A stretch of 64,000 nt of DNA from Lyngbya confervoides BDU141951 (GTDB lineage: Bacteria; Cyanobacteriota; Cyanobacteriia; Thermosynechococcales; Thermosynechococcaceae), in the NCBI RefSeq assembly GCF_000817775.3, contig NZ_JTHE03000013.1, positions 1 to 64,000 of the forward strand, written 5' to 3'. Below the pieces are notes generated by a model that had not been told where the DNA came from, searched no databases, and saw nothing but the letters and a program-made list of their open reading frames with translations. Of this stretch, positions 15,331 to 25,085 are shown in pieces. The stretch's first letter is position 1; every line of letters begins with the position of its first letter. Both the position numbers and the translations under genes were made by a program.

Positions 15331-18042
15331 CTAGGAAAAGTATTGCGCCAGATCCGATCCCGCCATTGGTTTGGCGTAGTAAAAGCCCTGAATCATATCG
15401 CACCCTGCAGCCCGTAACCATTCCTGCTCCGCCTCTCGCTCTACCCCTTCGGCTAAAACCTGCATCTGGAGAGCATGGCCAACGGCAATAATGGCCCGAG
15501 CAATTTCCTGATTGCTCACATCGTGATCAATTTGGCTCACAAAGGAGCGGTCAATTTTTAAAACGTTTGCTCCCAGGTGCTTGAGATAGCTCAAGGAGGA
15601 ATATCCGGTGCCAAAGTCATCAATGGCCACCTTACACCCTAAGGCTTGGAGCTGATCAATCAGTGTGCGCACCTGCTCAAGATCCTCTGGAAGCGCGTCT
15701 TCGGTAATTTCAAAGCCGATCTGGCTAGGGCTGAGATGGTGGTCCGCGATGAGCTGCTGCACAAGGGCAACGTAGTTGGTTCGTCCTAAGCTTTTGCCCG
15801 ACAGGTTAATGCCCACGGGAGGGACGACTCGGGACCGGGCCTGCCATTCCACAATCTGACGGCAGGCAGCCTGCAGGACCCAGTCCGTTAGCGGTTCAAT
15901 TAAATCTGTTTGCAGGGCGAGGGGAATGAATCGGGCCGGGGAAATGAGTCCCCGCTGAGGATGCTGCCAGCGCACCAGGGCTTCACAGCCCACCAGGGTA
16001 GAAGTTCGCAGGGAAAGCTGCGGCTGGTAGAGCAAAAATAGCTCTTGATGGGCAATGGCCCGACGGAGATCGCGCTCCATTTGCAGCCGCTGTTCCGTTT
16101 CTTGGGTCATGCTCTCGGTATAAAAGGCATAGCGGCCCTTACCTTGACGCTTGGCCCGGTCCATGGCCGCATCGGCAAAGCCCATCAACTCATCCGCCTC
16201 GCGACTGTGATCGGGATGAAGACTGATGCCCAAACTGAAGGTGATCTCCAGATCGCGCCCCTGAATTTGAAACGGTTCCCTGAATGCCGCCTGGATTTTC
16301 TGGATAATGGGCAGCAGCGCCTCCTGCCCCGTCAACTCCTCCGCCATCATTAAAAATTCATCGCTGCCCGCCCGAGCGATGGTATCGGTGACCCGAAAGC
16401 TGTCCATCAGTCGATGGCTCAGGGCCACCAGCAGGGCGTCCCCCGATCCGTAGCCCAGGGCGTTATTAATATCCCGAAATCGGTCAATGTTCAGCACCAT
16501 GACCGCCACGCGCGTGGATTCGTTGCGCTGGTTACGCGCAAGGGCGCGCGCCAGCCGATCCATAAACATGCGCCGATTGGGCAGTCCGGTGAGGGGATCG
16601 GAACTCGCCAGGATGTTGAGCCGATCCTCAATTTCTCGCTGATGGCTGATGTCTAACAGGAAGGAAACAACATAGGTCTGGCCAGACGCATCGACAATGC
16701 GCGAAATGGATTGAATAGTGGGAAAGAGCACCCCGGATTTTCGCCGCTGCCATACCTCGCCCTGCCAGTCTCCCGCCTTCAGGAGATCGAGCCAATGCCA
16801 CGGGCGATCGCCTTGGTCAGGCAGACAGGGCGCTAAAATTTCTAACCCCTGCCCTAATACCTCGCGCTCCGAGTAGCCCGTCATGGTTTCGAAGGTCTGA
16901 TTCACGGCGATAATTTTCAGATCCTGATCGGCAATGAGAATCGCCTCGCAGGTGCTGGAGAACACCTTGGCCAGCAGCAGCCTGCGCTGGTCCGCCACCT
17001 TGCGCATGGCAATCGCATCGAGCAGTTTGGCCACGACACTGCGCACCTCGGGTGGCCCCTCCAGGGGGGTCACCCTGGGGTCGGCATCGATCACCGCTAG
17101 GGTGGGCGTCAGGTGCTGAAGCGGCCGCAGCACCTGACGCGACAAGAGAGTGGCAAACGCGATCGCCCCCCCACTCACCACCCCGCACACCAGCAACACC
17201 CGGTAGATCTGCTGCTCAACGGGGGCCTGAACCGCAGCAAGGGACAATCCAACGTAGGCATGCCAATCAAGCTGAGAAAGGGTTTGGTGGTGGTAGACCT
17301 GAGGAGTTCCATCTAGCTCAAGGCCGGAATAGGTGCCCAGTTTATTGCGCAACGAGGGCTGAGGAAAGGGCAAGGCCTGAAGATTTTTCCCCAGCTGCTG
17401 TTCTGGATCGGGAGATTTCGCAATTACCCAGCCCCCAGCATCGGTGACGGTAATGGACACCCCCTCATGGCGCTGCTGGTAGGCAGACAAAAAACTGAGC
17501 GATTCCAGCGTCACTGGCAGCCCCACCACCCCCACCCACTCATCCTCGGCATCCAGAATCGGGTAGGAAAACATAATCACCCATTGCTGAACCAAGGGTC
17601 CAAAGAAGGGCTCACTCATGATAAAGGACTGGCGATCGCTGGCCTGCTTGAACCAATCCTGGCCTTCCAGGGAGGGGAGAGCGGTCTCGGGCGGGGATAT
17701 CGCTGAGCAGATCACCTGTCCCTGGCGATTCACCAGGAGCACATTGGCATAGAGACTGGCGGAGGGCTGGACCGGTAAGCCAAACAAATCACAGGCCCGC
17801 GGCTCCAGATCGCGGAAGGGAGACAGACGACTGAGCAATCTCACCTGGGATCGGCTGTCCTCAACAAATCGATTAAAGCGAAAGTCCAGTCGGTTGGCGA
17901 TCGCCTGCACCTGGTCTTCTGCTTCCTGCTGGCGAACCTGCTGGCGTTCATGGAGATCCAGGATCACCAACCCCATCAAGGGTGTTGATAACAGGGCCAT
18001 CACGCACAGAATTCGATCGCGAAGTTTCCACTTCCTAATCAT
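15331..18042 (-). CDS. Cache-PAS-GGDEF-EAL cyclic-di-GMP protein
   Basis: A 903-residue membrane protein. TM1 is at 11-29, a double-Cache-like extracytoplasmic sensor at 30-275, TM2 at about 281-301, a HAMP-like linker follows, PAS lies at 355-470, GGDEF at 475-640 and EAL at 655-903. The cyclase motif reads GSDEF (559-563) instead of GGDEF, so cyclase activity is doubtful, though GTP binding could remain. The EAL half keeps its active residues: E687-A-L, DDFGTGYSS, KIDRSF and AEGVE. It is probably a phosphodiesterase that lowers cyclic di-GMP in response to an external signal. It has a long AT-rich upstream region (18043-18240). Confidence 0.92.
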   Translation of the reverse strand: MIRKWKLRDRILCVMALLSTPLMGLVILDLHERQQVRQQEAEDQVQAIANRLDFRFNRFVEDSRSQVRLLSRLSPFRDLEPRACDLFGLPVQPSASLYANVLLVNRQGQVICSAISPPETALPSLEGQDWFKQASDRQSFIMSEPFFGPLVQQWVIMFSYPILDAEDEWVGVVGLPVTLESLSFLSAYQQRHEGVSITVTDAGGWVIAKSPDPEQQLGKNLQALPFPQPSLRNKLGTYSGLELDGTPQVYHHQTLSQLDWHAYVGLSLAAVQAPVEQQIYRVLLVCGVVSGGAIAFATLLSRQVLRPLQHLTPTLAVIDADPRVTPLEGPPEVRSVVAKLLDAIAMRKVADQRRLLLAKVFSSTCEAILIADQDLKIIAVNQTFETMTGYSEREVLGQGLEILAPCLPDQGDRPWHWLDLLKAGDWQGEVWQRRKSGVLFPTIQSISRIVDASGQTYVVSFLLDISHQREIEDRLNILASSDPLTGLPNRRMFMDRLARALARNQRNESTRVAVMVLNIDRFRDINNALGYGSGDALLVALSHRLMDSFRVTDTIARAGSDEFLMMAEELTGQEALLPIIQKIQAAFREPFQIQGRDLEITFSLGISLHPDHSREADELMGFADAAMDRAKRQGKGRYAFYTESMTQETEQRLQMERDLRRAIAHQELFLLYQPQLSLRTSTLVGCEALVRWQHPQRGLISPARFIPLALQTDLIEPLTDWVLQAACRQIVEWQARSRVVPPVGINLSGKSLGRTNYVALVQQLIADHHLSPSQIGFEITEDALPEDLEQVRTLIDQLQALGCKVAIDDFGTGYSSLSYLKHLGANVLKIDRSFVSQIDHDVSNQEIARAIIAVGHALQMQVLAEGVEREAEQEWLRAAGCDMIQGFYYAKPMAGSDLAQYFS

Positions 18043-18822
18043 CCAAGGTTCACCGATCTGAACTACCGATTTTTAGCTTCTAAAATCAAATTCCTGCAAC
18101 CATTGTTAAATTCAATTTGTAAACTTTAATGATAATCAAAAAACAATTGTAAACGCTGTAAAGATAGCTTAAAGGGAGAGAATCTTGAGCACATAACTCT
18201 ATCATATTAATCCAATTATTTATAATCTTAAATAAAGAATAATGTCCGGTGCATTCCCGCTCCATTCTAGCGATTTTCCCTTGCCCTCCACCCCGGCCCC
18301 AAAATTAAGCTCGGACTTTGCCTCTGACTTCTCTTCACTCACGCTCTTCGCTCCCTGGAAGGAAAAAAAGACAGGGGGACAGCCCCATCCATAGATCATC
18401 TCCCGATCCACCAGTAGGTTTTCTGCTGTTCCTGGGGAGAGGAAGAGGGTAAATTTTGACCCTGGGGATTGAGGGATCATCCTGAGGGCGCTAAGGGGTA
18501 CAAACTGACTCAATTGCCCTGAATATTGCGAAAAAAATTTACCCCATTTCGGGCAGACTTTATGCTAACAACTCCGGGCGATCGCACGGGCCATTCAGGA
18601 GACTTGCCCCCTCGCCCCCTTGGCCGGCCCCAACCGGCCCACACCCGCTAGACTGCGGATCCGAAGGAGGATCGGCCAGCTAATGGCGTGAGCCCGAACC
18701 CAACCTGAACCGAATCTGGGGCTCTTCAGTTCAATCTTTGGATAGAGTCAAGTCCCTATCCTTGCGGGGATTCGCCGATTGGCAATGATCGATAGGATAG
18801 AGCTGTTGAGATAAGGAACACC
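18043..18822. other. Long intergenic region
   Basis: 780 bases between the divergent EAL-protein gene and the TPR gene. 18060-18240 is strongly AT-rich and probably holds the promoter of the EAL gene. 18580-18680 is GC-rich with a small inverted repeat (GGCCGG at 18622 and CCGGCC at 18634). A 97-codon open frame on the minus strand (18220-18513) has no family likeness or ribosome site and I do not accept it. Confidence 0.4.
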
Positions 18823-19335
18823 ATGCAATCTTTCAATCATCAATCCTTCGGACTGGGCTTGGGATTAATCGGGAGTTTGCTCATCGGCACCTCTTCAGTG
18901 GCCGCAAATCCAGCAATCGTTGCCTCCAGTCCCCCACCTCAAGTCTTCACAACGCCCACCTACGACCGCGAACCGCTACCGAAGGCCCTAAACACGGCCC
19001 AAGCCTGGCAAACGGTGGCCCACAACGCCATGCGGGACAAGGATTATCACAACAGTCTGGTCGCCTACAATAAGGCCATAGATCTTGCTTTTCCTGAGCA
19101 GCGCGCCCTCCTGCTCGAAGAGCGAGGCTGGGTTTACTATCTGTCTGGATATTTTAACCAGGCTAGCCAGGACTTACAGCGGGCAGCCTCGCTCTATCTG
19201 GATCAAGAGGATCGGCAGTCTTACCGTAATGTGATCCAGATGCGACGGTTCATTGACACCCAGGCCCGTCAGCTTCAACCCACCCCCCGACAAGGAGAAC
19301 TCAGCCAGCTAGATACAGCGTCAATCCTTCCCTGA
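18823..19335 (+). CDS. Exported TPR protein
   Basis: A 170-residue protein with a signal peptide (GLGLGLIGSLLIGTSSVAANP, cleavage near 28) and one to two tetratricopeptide repeats in the middle (AWQTVAHNAMRDKDYHNSLVAYNKAIDLAF and ERGWVYYLSGYFNQASQDLQRAASL). TPR units bind partner proteins; the location should be periplasm or thylakoid lumen. AAGGA precedes the ATG by about eight bases. It precedes a sensor kinase gene by about 100 bases on the same strand, but a functional link is not shown. Confidence 0.75.
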   Translation: MQSFNHQSFGLGLGLIGSLLIGTSSVAANPAIVASSPPPQVFTTPTYDREPLPKALNTAQAWQTVAHNAMRDKDYHNSLVAYNKAIDLAFPEQRALLLEERGWVYYLSGYFNQASQDLQRAASLYLDQEDRQSYRNVIQMRRFIDTQARQLQPTPRQGELSQLDTASILP

Positions 19336-19438
19336 CGGATCAGCAGATTTTCTGTCAGAATTAAGTCCATCCAGCGCGAGTCCATGCCCTCCATTCTGAA
19401 TCGGTAATGTTCACCCCCCTTCTCCTCGCGAACTCCAC

Positions 19439-21265
19439 ATGATCTCCTTTGTGCCGCCTCGTCCTTCGTTCCGATTTTGGCGACAGCTCTCGCCAAGAGT
19501 GCGTGGCACATTGATCCTAGGGGTGCCCATTCTCTGTACCATTGCCATCTTCTCGGCTTGGATGAGTACCCGCATGAGCGCTCGTTCCGCCGAAGAGTGG
19601 GTAGATCATACGGAAATCATTATTTTCAAATCGAACGATTTAATTCTCAGCGTCACAACCCTGGAGTCGCGGGTCAGGCAACTGGCGATCCTTGGCCGGT
19701 CCCCAAACCTGGACCAGATTCAAAGCACTCGCCAAGAGGTCTTGGCCTTTTCTAAGGTAATTTCACGGGAGGTACAGGGTAACCCTGCCCAACAGCAGCG
19801 TTGGCAGCAGGTGCGGCAGCTAACGGAGATCAGGCTCCAGTTGCTGGAGACCCTAGCCCAGGAACTTCAAGTTCCCATCCAAGAATCAGATCGGTTTGCG
19901 GAACTGGCGCCTCTTTTGGCAGAAGGGGAATCGGCCATGGCAGCGCTCCGGGATGCCGTATCCACCTTTCAGAGAGAGGAGCTGATGCTGCTAGAGATTC
20001 GTCAGGCCCGCTTAGATCAAATTTCGCAAGCCTCTAACATCATTGGCTGGAGTCTGCTGATCGGGAGCCTGGCCAGTTCCTTTGGGGCCGTCTATCTGTT
20101 CTGGGTACTGGACTTTGAACGCACCGAACAGGATCTACAGCTGAGTGAAAGTCAGCAGCTCACCCAGGCGATTGCCGCCTCAGTGGTGGATGGGGTGATT
20201 ATTTTGAACGGATTAGGAGAGGTGGAAACCTTTAATGAATCGGCCTTGCAAATGTTTGGCTATCAAGCCCATGAGGTGGAAGGTCGTCCCCTCAAAGACT
20301 TTTTAGAAGCCACTCCGGAGCGTCCCAAGCCAGGGGGCAGCCCAGCCGCAAATCGTAGGGTTTTAAAAACCTACGGTCTGAGAAAATCAGGAGAAACCTT
20401 TACCGCAGCCGCCTCCTGTAGTCTGGTTAAACCCAATCAGCAGCAGCTGATTATTGTTCGGGACATCACGGATCAAGATTTGGCCAACAAACGACTGGAG
20501 GGCTACGCCCGTGACTTGGAGCAGCTCAATCTGGCTCTGACCACCTCCAACTCCGCTTTGATCGAGAGAAACCAAGAGCTGGATCAGTTTGTCTACGTGG
20601 CCGCCCACGACCTGAGATCGCCGCTCAGGGCCATCAATAGCCTATCGGAATGGATTGAAGAAGATCTCAGCGAAATATTACCAGAAACCAACCGCCAGCA
20701 GTTTCACCTGCTGCGGAGCCGGGTGGAACGCATGGGAGCACTGATTAATGGCTTGGCCAGCTATGCTCAGATTGGGCGCATCAAACAGCGACGGGAGCCC
20801 GTAGAGGTGGGCAAATTGCTCACCCAAATTATTCGCCAGCAAAACTACCCAGCGGATTATTCCATCGTGGTTCACTTGCCCATGCCCACCCTTTTGGCCC
20901 ACGCCCCCTACCTGGAGCAGGTGTTCACTCACCTCATTGATAACGCCATTAAGTTTCACCACCAGGAGTCTGGAAACATCACCATTCGCTGTCAGGAACT
21001 GCCCCAGAGCTGGGAATTTTTGGTGATCGATGACGGACCGGGGATTGATCCGGCCTTTCATGACAAGGTGTTCCAGGTTTTGCAAACGCTGCAATCACGG
21101 GACGAGATGGAGAGCACCGGCATCGGCCTAGCCATTGTCTCCAAAATTTTAACCACCGTAGGCGGCGAAGTTGCCATTGAGTCCACACCGGGCGCCGGCA
21201 CCACGGTGCGGTTTCTCTGGCCCAAGGCCTCCCCCAGGGAAGAGGATCTTCCCAAAGGTAGATGA
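19439..21265 (+). CDS. CHASE3-PAS sensor histidine kinase
   Basis: A 608-residue membrane kinase. TM1 is at about 22-42, an extracytoplasmic helical CHASE3-like sensor at 45-195, TM2 at about 201-221, PAS at 230-345, a coiled-coil and HisKA (VAAHDLRSPLRAI) at about 375-450, and HATPase_c (LIDNAIKFHH, DDGPGIDP, STGIGLAIV) to about 595. The AAHDLRSPLRA motif is typical of phytochrome-like and CHASE3 kinases that work with Rcp-type single-domain regulators, and such a regulator is encoded 98 bases downstream. The ligand of the sensor is unknown. Confidence 0.92.
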   Translation: MISFVPPRPSFRFWRQLSPRVRGTLILGVPILCTIAIFSAWMSTRMSARSAEEWVDHTEIIIFKSNDLILSVTTLESRVRQLAILGRSPNLDQIQSTRQEVLAFSKVISREVQGNPAQQQRWQQVRQLTEIRLQLLETLAQELQVPIQESDRFAELAPLLAEGESAMAALRDAVSTFQREELMLLEIRQARLDQISQASNIIGWSLLIGSLASSFGAVYLFWVLDFERTEQDLQLSESQQLTQAIAASVVDGVIILNGLGEVETFNESALQMFGYQAHEVEGRPLKDFLEATPERPKPGGSPAANRRVLKTYGLRKSGETFTAAASCSLVKPNQQQLIIVRDITDQDLANKRLEGYARDLEQLNLALTTSNSALIERNQELDQFVYVAAHDLRSPLRAINSLSEWIEEDLSEILPETNRQQFHLLRSRVERMGALINGLASYAQIGRIKQRREPVEVGKLLTQIIRQQNYPADYSIVVHLPMPTLLAHAPYLEQVFTHLIDNAIKFHHQESGNITIRCQELPQSWEFLVIDDGPGIDPAFHDKVFQVLQTLQSRDEMESTGIGLAIVSKILTTVGGEVAIESTPGAGTTVRFLWPKASPREEDLPKGR

Positions 21266-21362
21266 ACGAGCGCGGTAAATATTGCCAGCGGAATACCTGA
21301 GCCAAAGAGCAGTAAAATTACAATGGGGTTATTCTGTGCAGGATATTTAACCTCTGGAGCCG

Positions 21363-21794
21363 ATGACTGATCGAACGACTCATATTCTTCTGGTGGAAGA
21401 CGATGAAATTGATGTAATGAATGTCCAGCGGGCCTTCAAGAAAAATAAGATCTCCAATCCCCTCTACGTGGCTGGAAACGGAATTGAAGCGTTGGAGATG
21501 CTGCGGGGCAAGGTGGGAGACTTTCCGAGGGAAGAAGAATGTCGGCGGATTGTGCTGTTGGATTTAAACATGCCCAAGATGAATGGGATTGAGTTTCTCC
21601 AAGAGCTGCGGGCCGACCCAAAGCTGAAATCAATTGTGGTGATTGTCCTGACCACGTCGGATCAAGAACGCGATCGCGTCGATGCCTATCGTCTAAATGT
21701 GGCGGGCTATATTCTCAAACCCGTAACCTTTTCTAAGTTTGTGGATGTGGTGGGCACGCTGAACCACTATTGGACGCTGTGTGAAATTACTTAA
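21363..21794 (+). CDS. Rcp1-type single-domain response regulator
   Basis: A 143-residue stand-alone receiver. It has acidic residues E-D-D near the start (LLVEDDEID), phospho-acceptor D67 (VLLDLNMP), T in VLTTSD and K in YILKPV. The FxxFVDVVGTLNHYW end is typical of Rcp1-like regulators that dimerise and take phosphate from phytochrome- or CHASE3-type kinases. GGAG stands before the ATG. It lies between its probable kinase (19439) and an RR-HK protein (21893), all on the plus strand. Confidence 0.93.
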   Translation: MTDRTTHILLVEDDEIDVMNVQRAFKKNKISNPLYVAGNGIEALEMLRGKVGDFPREEECRRIVLLDLNMPKMNGIEFLQELRADPKLKSIVVIVLTTSDQERDRVDAYRLNVAGYILKPVTFSKFVDVVGTLNHYWTLCEIT

Positions 21795-21892
21795 CTTCGT
21801 AGAGTTATGGAGCTTTACCGCCGGCGGCTGGGTCAATTCCTGGTTATTTTGCCCCTGTTTTCCCCTGTTCGACTCCAACCCCGCTGCCGATC

Positions 21893-23152
21893 ATGCCTAA
21901 TCTTTTAAAAGTTCTGATTATTGATGACGATCAAGTGGATCGAATTGCGATCCAAAGAGCGTTGCGAACGAGCCATTTAAATGTAGCGTTCACCGAGGCC
22001 GAGCACTGTCAAGAAGCCAAGGCAATCTTGGCGTCGGCAGAGTTTTCCTGCATTCTGCTGGACTACCGACTCCCGGACGGAAATGCCCTAGATATTTTGC
22101 AGCACCTGCGCATGATTCGTCACCAGACCCCTGTGATTGTGCTCACGGGTCAGGGCGATGAGAAGATTGCGGTTGACTTAATGAAGAGCGGTGCTTCGGA
22201 CTATTTATCCAAAGCCAATTTGTCACCAGAGCTGCTGACCAAATCCATTCAGGGCGCGATGCGGATCTATCGAGCTGAGCAGAGAACGGAGGAGGCAAAT
22301 CTACAGCTGCGCAATAGTAATCTGCTGCTGCAGGCTCAGAACCGGCAGCTTGAGGCCCAAAAGCAAAAGATTCATCTTCAAAACCTGCAGCTCATTCAAG
22401 CCTCAAACCTGAAGTCCCAGTTCCTGGCCTCCATGTCCCACGAGTTGCGGACCCCCATGCACGCCATCATGGGGTTTTCGCAAATTTTACTGCAGGGGAT
22501 GAAGGGGGATCTTCAGCCGCAACAACGCAAGATGGTGGAGCGAATTTTAGACAACAGCAGCCATCTACTGGAGATGCTGAACGATCTGCTGGATTTTTCC
22601 AAGGTGGAGTCTGGGCAGCTCAAGCTGGAGTTTTCAGAATTTAACGTTGCCAAACTGGCCATTGCAACCCTTGAGGAACTGCGATCGCTGGCAGATCAAA
22701 AGGGTCTGACTCTATCTACCCACATCCAGTTAAGCGATCGCAAGCTAGTCAGCGATGACAATCGGCTGCGACAGGTGATCGTCAATTTGCTTTCCAACGC
22801 CATTAAGTTTACTGAGAAAGGCAGCGTGACGCTGAATCTGTACGAGCAGAGCGATGGTCGAGTGGCAATTTCGGTTCAAGATACTGGGATTGGCATTGAC
22901 CCCACGCAGTTTGAAGATATCTTTGATGCCTTTCGTCAGGTGAATCAAACCGTCTCGCGAAAATATCCTGGAACGGGACTGGGGCTGGCCATCTCTAAGT
23001 CTCTGGTACAGATGATGCAGGGGGAGATTAGCGTGGAAAGTCAACTGGGACAGGGAGCGACCTTTACGGTGCTGCTGCCCCGCATCGTTTCCGAGGACAC
23101 GATAAACTACGAGCTCAATTTCACCCAGTCCCAGGAAACCTTAATCCCCTGA
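21893..23152 (+). CDS. RR-HK hybrid: receiver plus histidine kinase
   Basis: A 419-residue soluble protein. The receiver (1-125) is complete: D11-D12-D13, phospho-acceptor D57 (CILLDYRLPD), T in VLTGQ and K107 in YLSKAN. A coiled-coil (about 130-172) leads to HisKA with H183 in ASMSHELRTP and HATPase_c with NLLSNAIKFTE, DTGIGID and GTGLGLAIS. This order suggests that input from the upstream Rcp/kinase pair reaches the receiver, which then gates the kinase. No output domain is attached. A terminator-like hairpin lies 120 bases downstream. Confidence 0.92.
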   Translation: MPNLLKVLIIDDDQVDRIAIQRALRTSHLNVAFTEAEHCQEAKAILASAEFSCILLDYRLPDGNALDILQHLRMIRHQTPVIVLTGQGDEKIAVDLMKSGASDYLSKANLSPELLTKSIQGAMRIYRAEQRTEEANLQLRNSNLLLQAQNRQLEAQKQKIHLQNLQLIQASNLKSQFLASMSHELRTPMHAIMGFSQILLQGMKGDLQPQQRKMVERILDNSSHLLEMLNDLLDFSKVESGQLKLEFSEFNVAKLAIATLEELRSLADQKGLTLSTHIQLSDRKLVSDDNRLRQVIVNLLSNAIKFTEKGSVTLNLYEQSDGRVAISVQDTGIGIDPTQFEDIFDAFRQVNQTVSRKYPGTGLGLAISKSLVQMMQGEISVESQLGQGATFTVLLPRIVSEDTINYELNFTQSQETLIP

Positions 23153-23264
23153 AGTATAGATAGTTAGAAAAGCCGGTTCCGGTCTTCCCTGAGCCTGGGA
23201 AAAAGACAAGCATCCGGATCTAGATTGCCTCGAACATCTTCTCCAATCCACAAAAGCCCAGGAT

Positions 23265-23305
23265 CAAGAAAAAGCCGAGGGGAGCCCTAGCTCGCTCCCC
23301 TCGGC
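23265..23305 (-). terminator. Intrinsic terminator of the CsbD gene
   Basis: A perfect 12-base stem, GCCGAGGGGAGC at 23274-23285 and GCTCCCCTCGGC at 23294-23305, with an 8-base loop. Read on the minus strand it is followed by TTTTTCTTG, the U-tract of an intrinsic terminator, 96 bases past the CsbD stop. It may also stop transcripts coming from the RR-HK gene on the other strand. Confidence 0.85.
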
Positions 23306-23400
23306 AAGAACTTGACAAGGATGTCCCTCGCCCAACGCGCGAGAGATCCCGATCCTGGAGATCCCTCTGCCAATGGCAAATGGATTTCCTTCAGGACGGC

Positions 23401-23583
23401 TTAGTCAATGGCTTTCTTAACTTCGTCCTTCACATCTTCCGCGGTGTGGCGGGCTTCTGCCTCGGCCTGCTTCGCTTTGCCTTCGGCACGGTCCTTAGGA
23501 TCGCCAGAAACCTTACCGACAAACTCTTGAGCTTTTCCTTCAATATTCTTGGCCGTGGCTTTGACGCGATCTTCAATACTCAT
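23401..23583 (-). CDS. CsbD family stress protein
   Basis: A 60-residue, highly charged, helix-prone protein (MSIEDRVKATAKNIEGK, then GKVSGDPKDRAEGKAKQAEA) of the CsbD family. In Bacillus csbD is under general-stress control; in cyanobacteria relatives respond to osmotic or light stress. GGAGG precedes the ATG by about five bases, and an intrinsic terminator lies 96 bases downstream, so it is most likely a monocistronic gene. Confidence 0.9.
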   Translation of the reverse strand: MSIEDRVKATAKNIEGKAQEFVGKVSGDPKDRAEGKAKQAEAEARHTAEDVKDEVKKAID

Positions 23584-23762
23584 AATTTCCTCCGAAATTA
23601 AACAGTGGGTTGATTCGTTTGCTAACGTGTTTTCAATCTAGGACGCTTTCTGGGAAAAGAAGTCTATCCTTAGGTCACATTGCCACTCTCCCTTTGGGCA
23701 GACTCGCTCAAAACACACGGAGCCCGGTTCTAGGCTGGCTCCACGTCCCCAGGGATCTGGCT

Positions 23763-24860
23763 TTATTCTTCAAAAATTTCAGCCGGAACCACCTTCAGCT
23801 TCAGCTGAATCGGACGTTCAAACTCTCTGGACAGAAAATCGCGAACCTTTTGAACCTGAGTTGTGGTGATGGTTCCTGGCTTGGCGGTTACCTCCAGCTC
23901 AATCTGCATCACGCCTCCTCGGAGGGGTTGGGTTTGCACCGATTCAATGCGAAGATCACTGAAGGTTAGGGTTCTCCGCTTGAGGAGGGTAATCACTTCC
24001 TGCCGCACCGACTCACGAATTAGGATGGTGCGCAGGGTTAACCCCAGGGGAATCGCCAGGATCACAATTGAAAGAGTGCCCGCCAGCAGACCCGTTTTGG
24101 CCCGTTCCACCGATCCATATTTCTGCACCAGAAACACCAGTGATCCGCTGAAGACAATACTGATTAAATTGGTCACAAACAGCAGCATTGCCCCACCGGC
24201 AATACGGTAGTCAGCGACCGACAGACCAATGCCGATGACGCTCAAGGGGGGAACCAAGGCCACCGCGATCGCCACCCCTGGTAACGCATCGGCCACATGA
24301 CGACGAGACTGGGCAAAGGCCCCCACGGCCCCCGCCGCCAAGGCAACGCCCAGATCTAGCAGGGTGGGGCGAATTCGGCCCAGCACCTCGGATCCAAAGT
24401 TTTGTAGCCCCAAGGGAAAGGCAATCACCCAGGAAAAGGCAATGCACAGAATGACACCAACCACCGTCGTCAAGGCCGATCGCTTCAGCAGCCGACGATT
24501 CCCCATCACCAGCGAGTAGGCCATACCAATGATCGGTCCCATCAGGGGCGCCACGATCATGGCTCCAATAATGGTGGCGGCGCTGTTGGCCAACAGGCCA
24601 AAGGTGGAAATAATGGCCGAGAGACTCAGCAGGGTGTAAAAACTCAGGGTCGGAACAGAGGCCCGCCACAGCTTGCGATTGAGCCCCTTGACCGGCATCG
24701 GCTTATCCGACAGCCATTCCCAATCACCACTGTTGAAGTTCCAGAACTTTAAAAGGCTCTGGCGCAACGCTACCAGCTTTCTCAGCAGGGAAAATTTAGG
24801 ATTGTTGTTGTTGGGGACCTTCATGACGGTTGCGTTCCGCAAGGGAGAGAAACCCATCAT
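23763..24860 (-). CDS. DUF389 family membrane protein
   Basis: A 365-residue protein of the DUF389 family (TIGR00341-like). Residues 70-290 carry about six membrane helices with the conserved ATIIGAMIVAPLMGPIIGMAYS and GVAIAVALVPPLSVIGIGLS blocks; the last 90 residues form a soluble alpha/beta domain. The function of the family is unknown; transport or stress response has been suggested. GGAGGG stands seven bases before the ATG at 24860 (MMGFSPLRN), so I choose this start over ATG 24824 (MKVPNNNN) and the GTG at 24875. It is divergent from the Psb35-like gene. Confidence 0.85.
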   Translation of the reverse strand: MMGFSPLRNATVMKVPNNNNPKFSLLRKLVALRQSLLKFWNFNSGDWEWLSDKPMPVKGLNRKLWRASVPTLSFYTLLSLSAIISTFGLLANSAATIIGAMIVAPLMGPIIGMAYSLVMGNRRLLKRSALTTVVGVILCIAFSWVIAFPLGLQNFGSEVLGRIRPTLLDLGVALAAGAVGAFAQSRRHVADALPGVAIAVALVPPLSVIGIGLSVADYRIAGGAMLLFVTNLISIVFSGSLVFLVQKYGSVERAKTGLLAGTLSIVILAIPLGLTLRTILIRESVRQEVITLLKRRTLTFSDLRIESVQTQPLRGGVMQIELEVTAKPGTITTTQVQKVRDFLSREFERPIQLKLKVVPAEIFEE

Positions 24861-25040
24861 ATCTGATCCCTCCACTGTGCTTGAAATAAGCCCCCAGGCT
24901 TCCTTTGGCCAGTTTCTTCGGGGCAGCGTACTCTGGCGGTTGCGATCCCGTGCTATGGACCGCAGCCGCCAGAGAACCGTTACTCCTCTACCTTTAGCTA
25001 GAGACGGTAGCCCAGCTTCAATGCGCCCAAAGCTGGATTC

Positions 25041-25068
25041 TTGAGAAGGAAGGAGTCTCTAGAATAAT
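25041..25068 (+). promoter_or_regulatory. Possible promoter of the Psb35-like gene
   Basis: TTGAGA at 25041-25046 and AATAAT at 25063-25068 are 16 bases apart and end 17 bases before the ATG of the Psb35-like gene. The match to sigma-70 boxes is moderate, and the leader would be very short. Confidence 0.25.
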
Positions 25069-25085
25069 TTCATTGAACTTGACGA

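Noticed and set aside
18220-18513. 97-codon minus-strand frame in the long intergenic region
   Set aside because: No ribosome site or recognisable domain; lies in the leader of the EAL gene.
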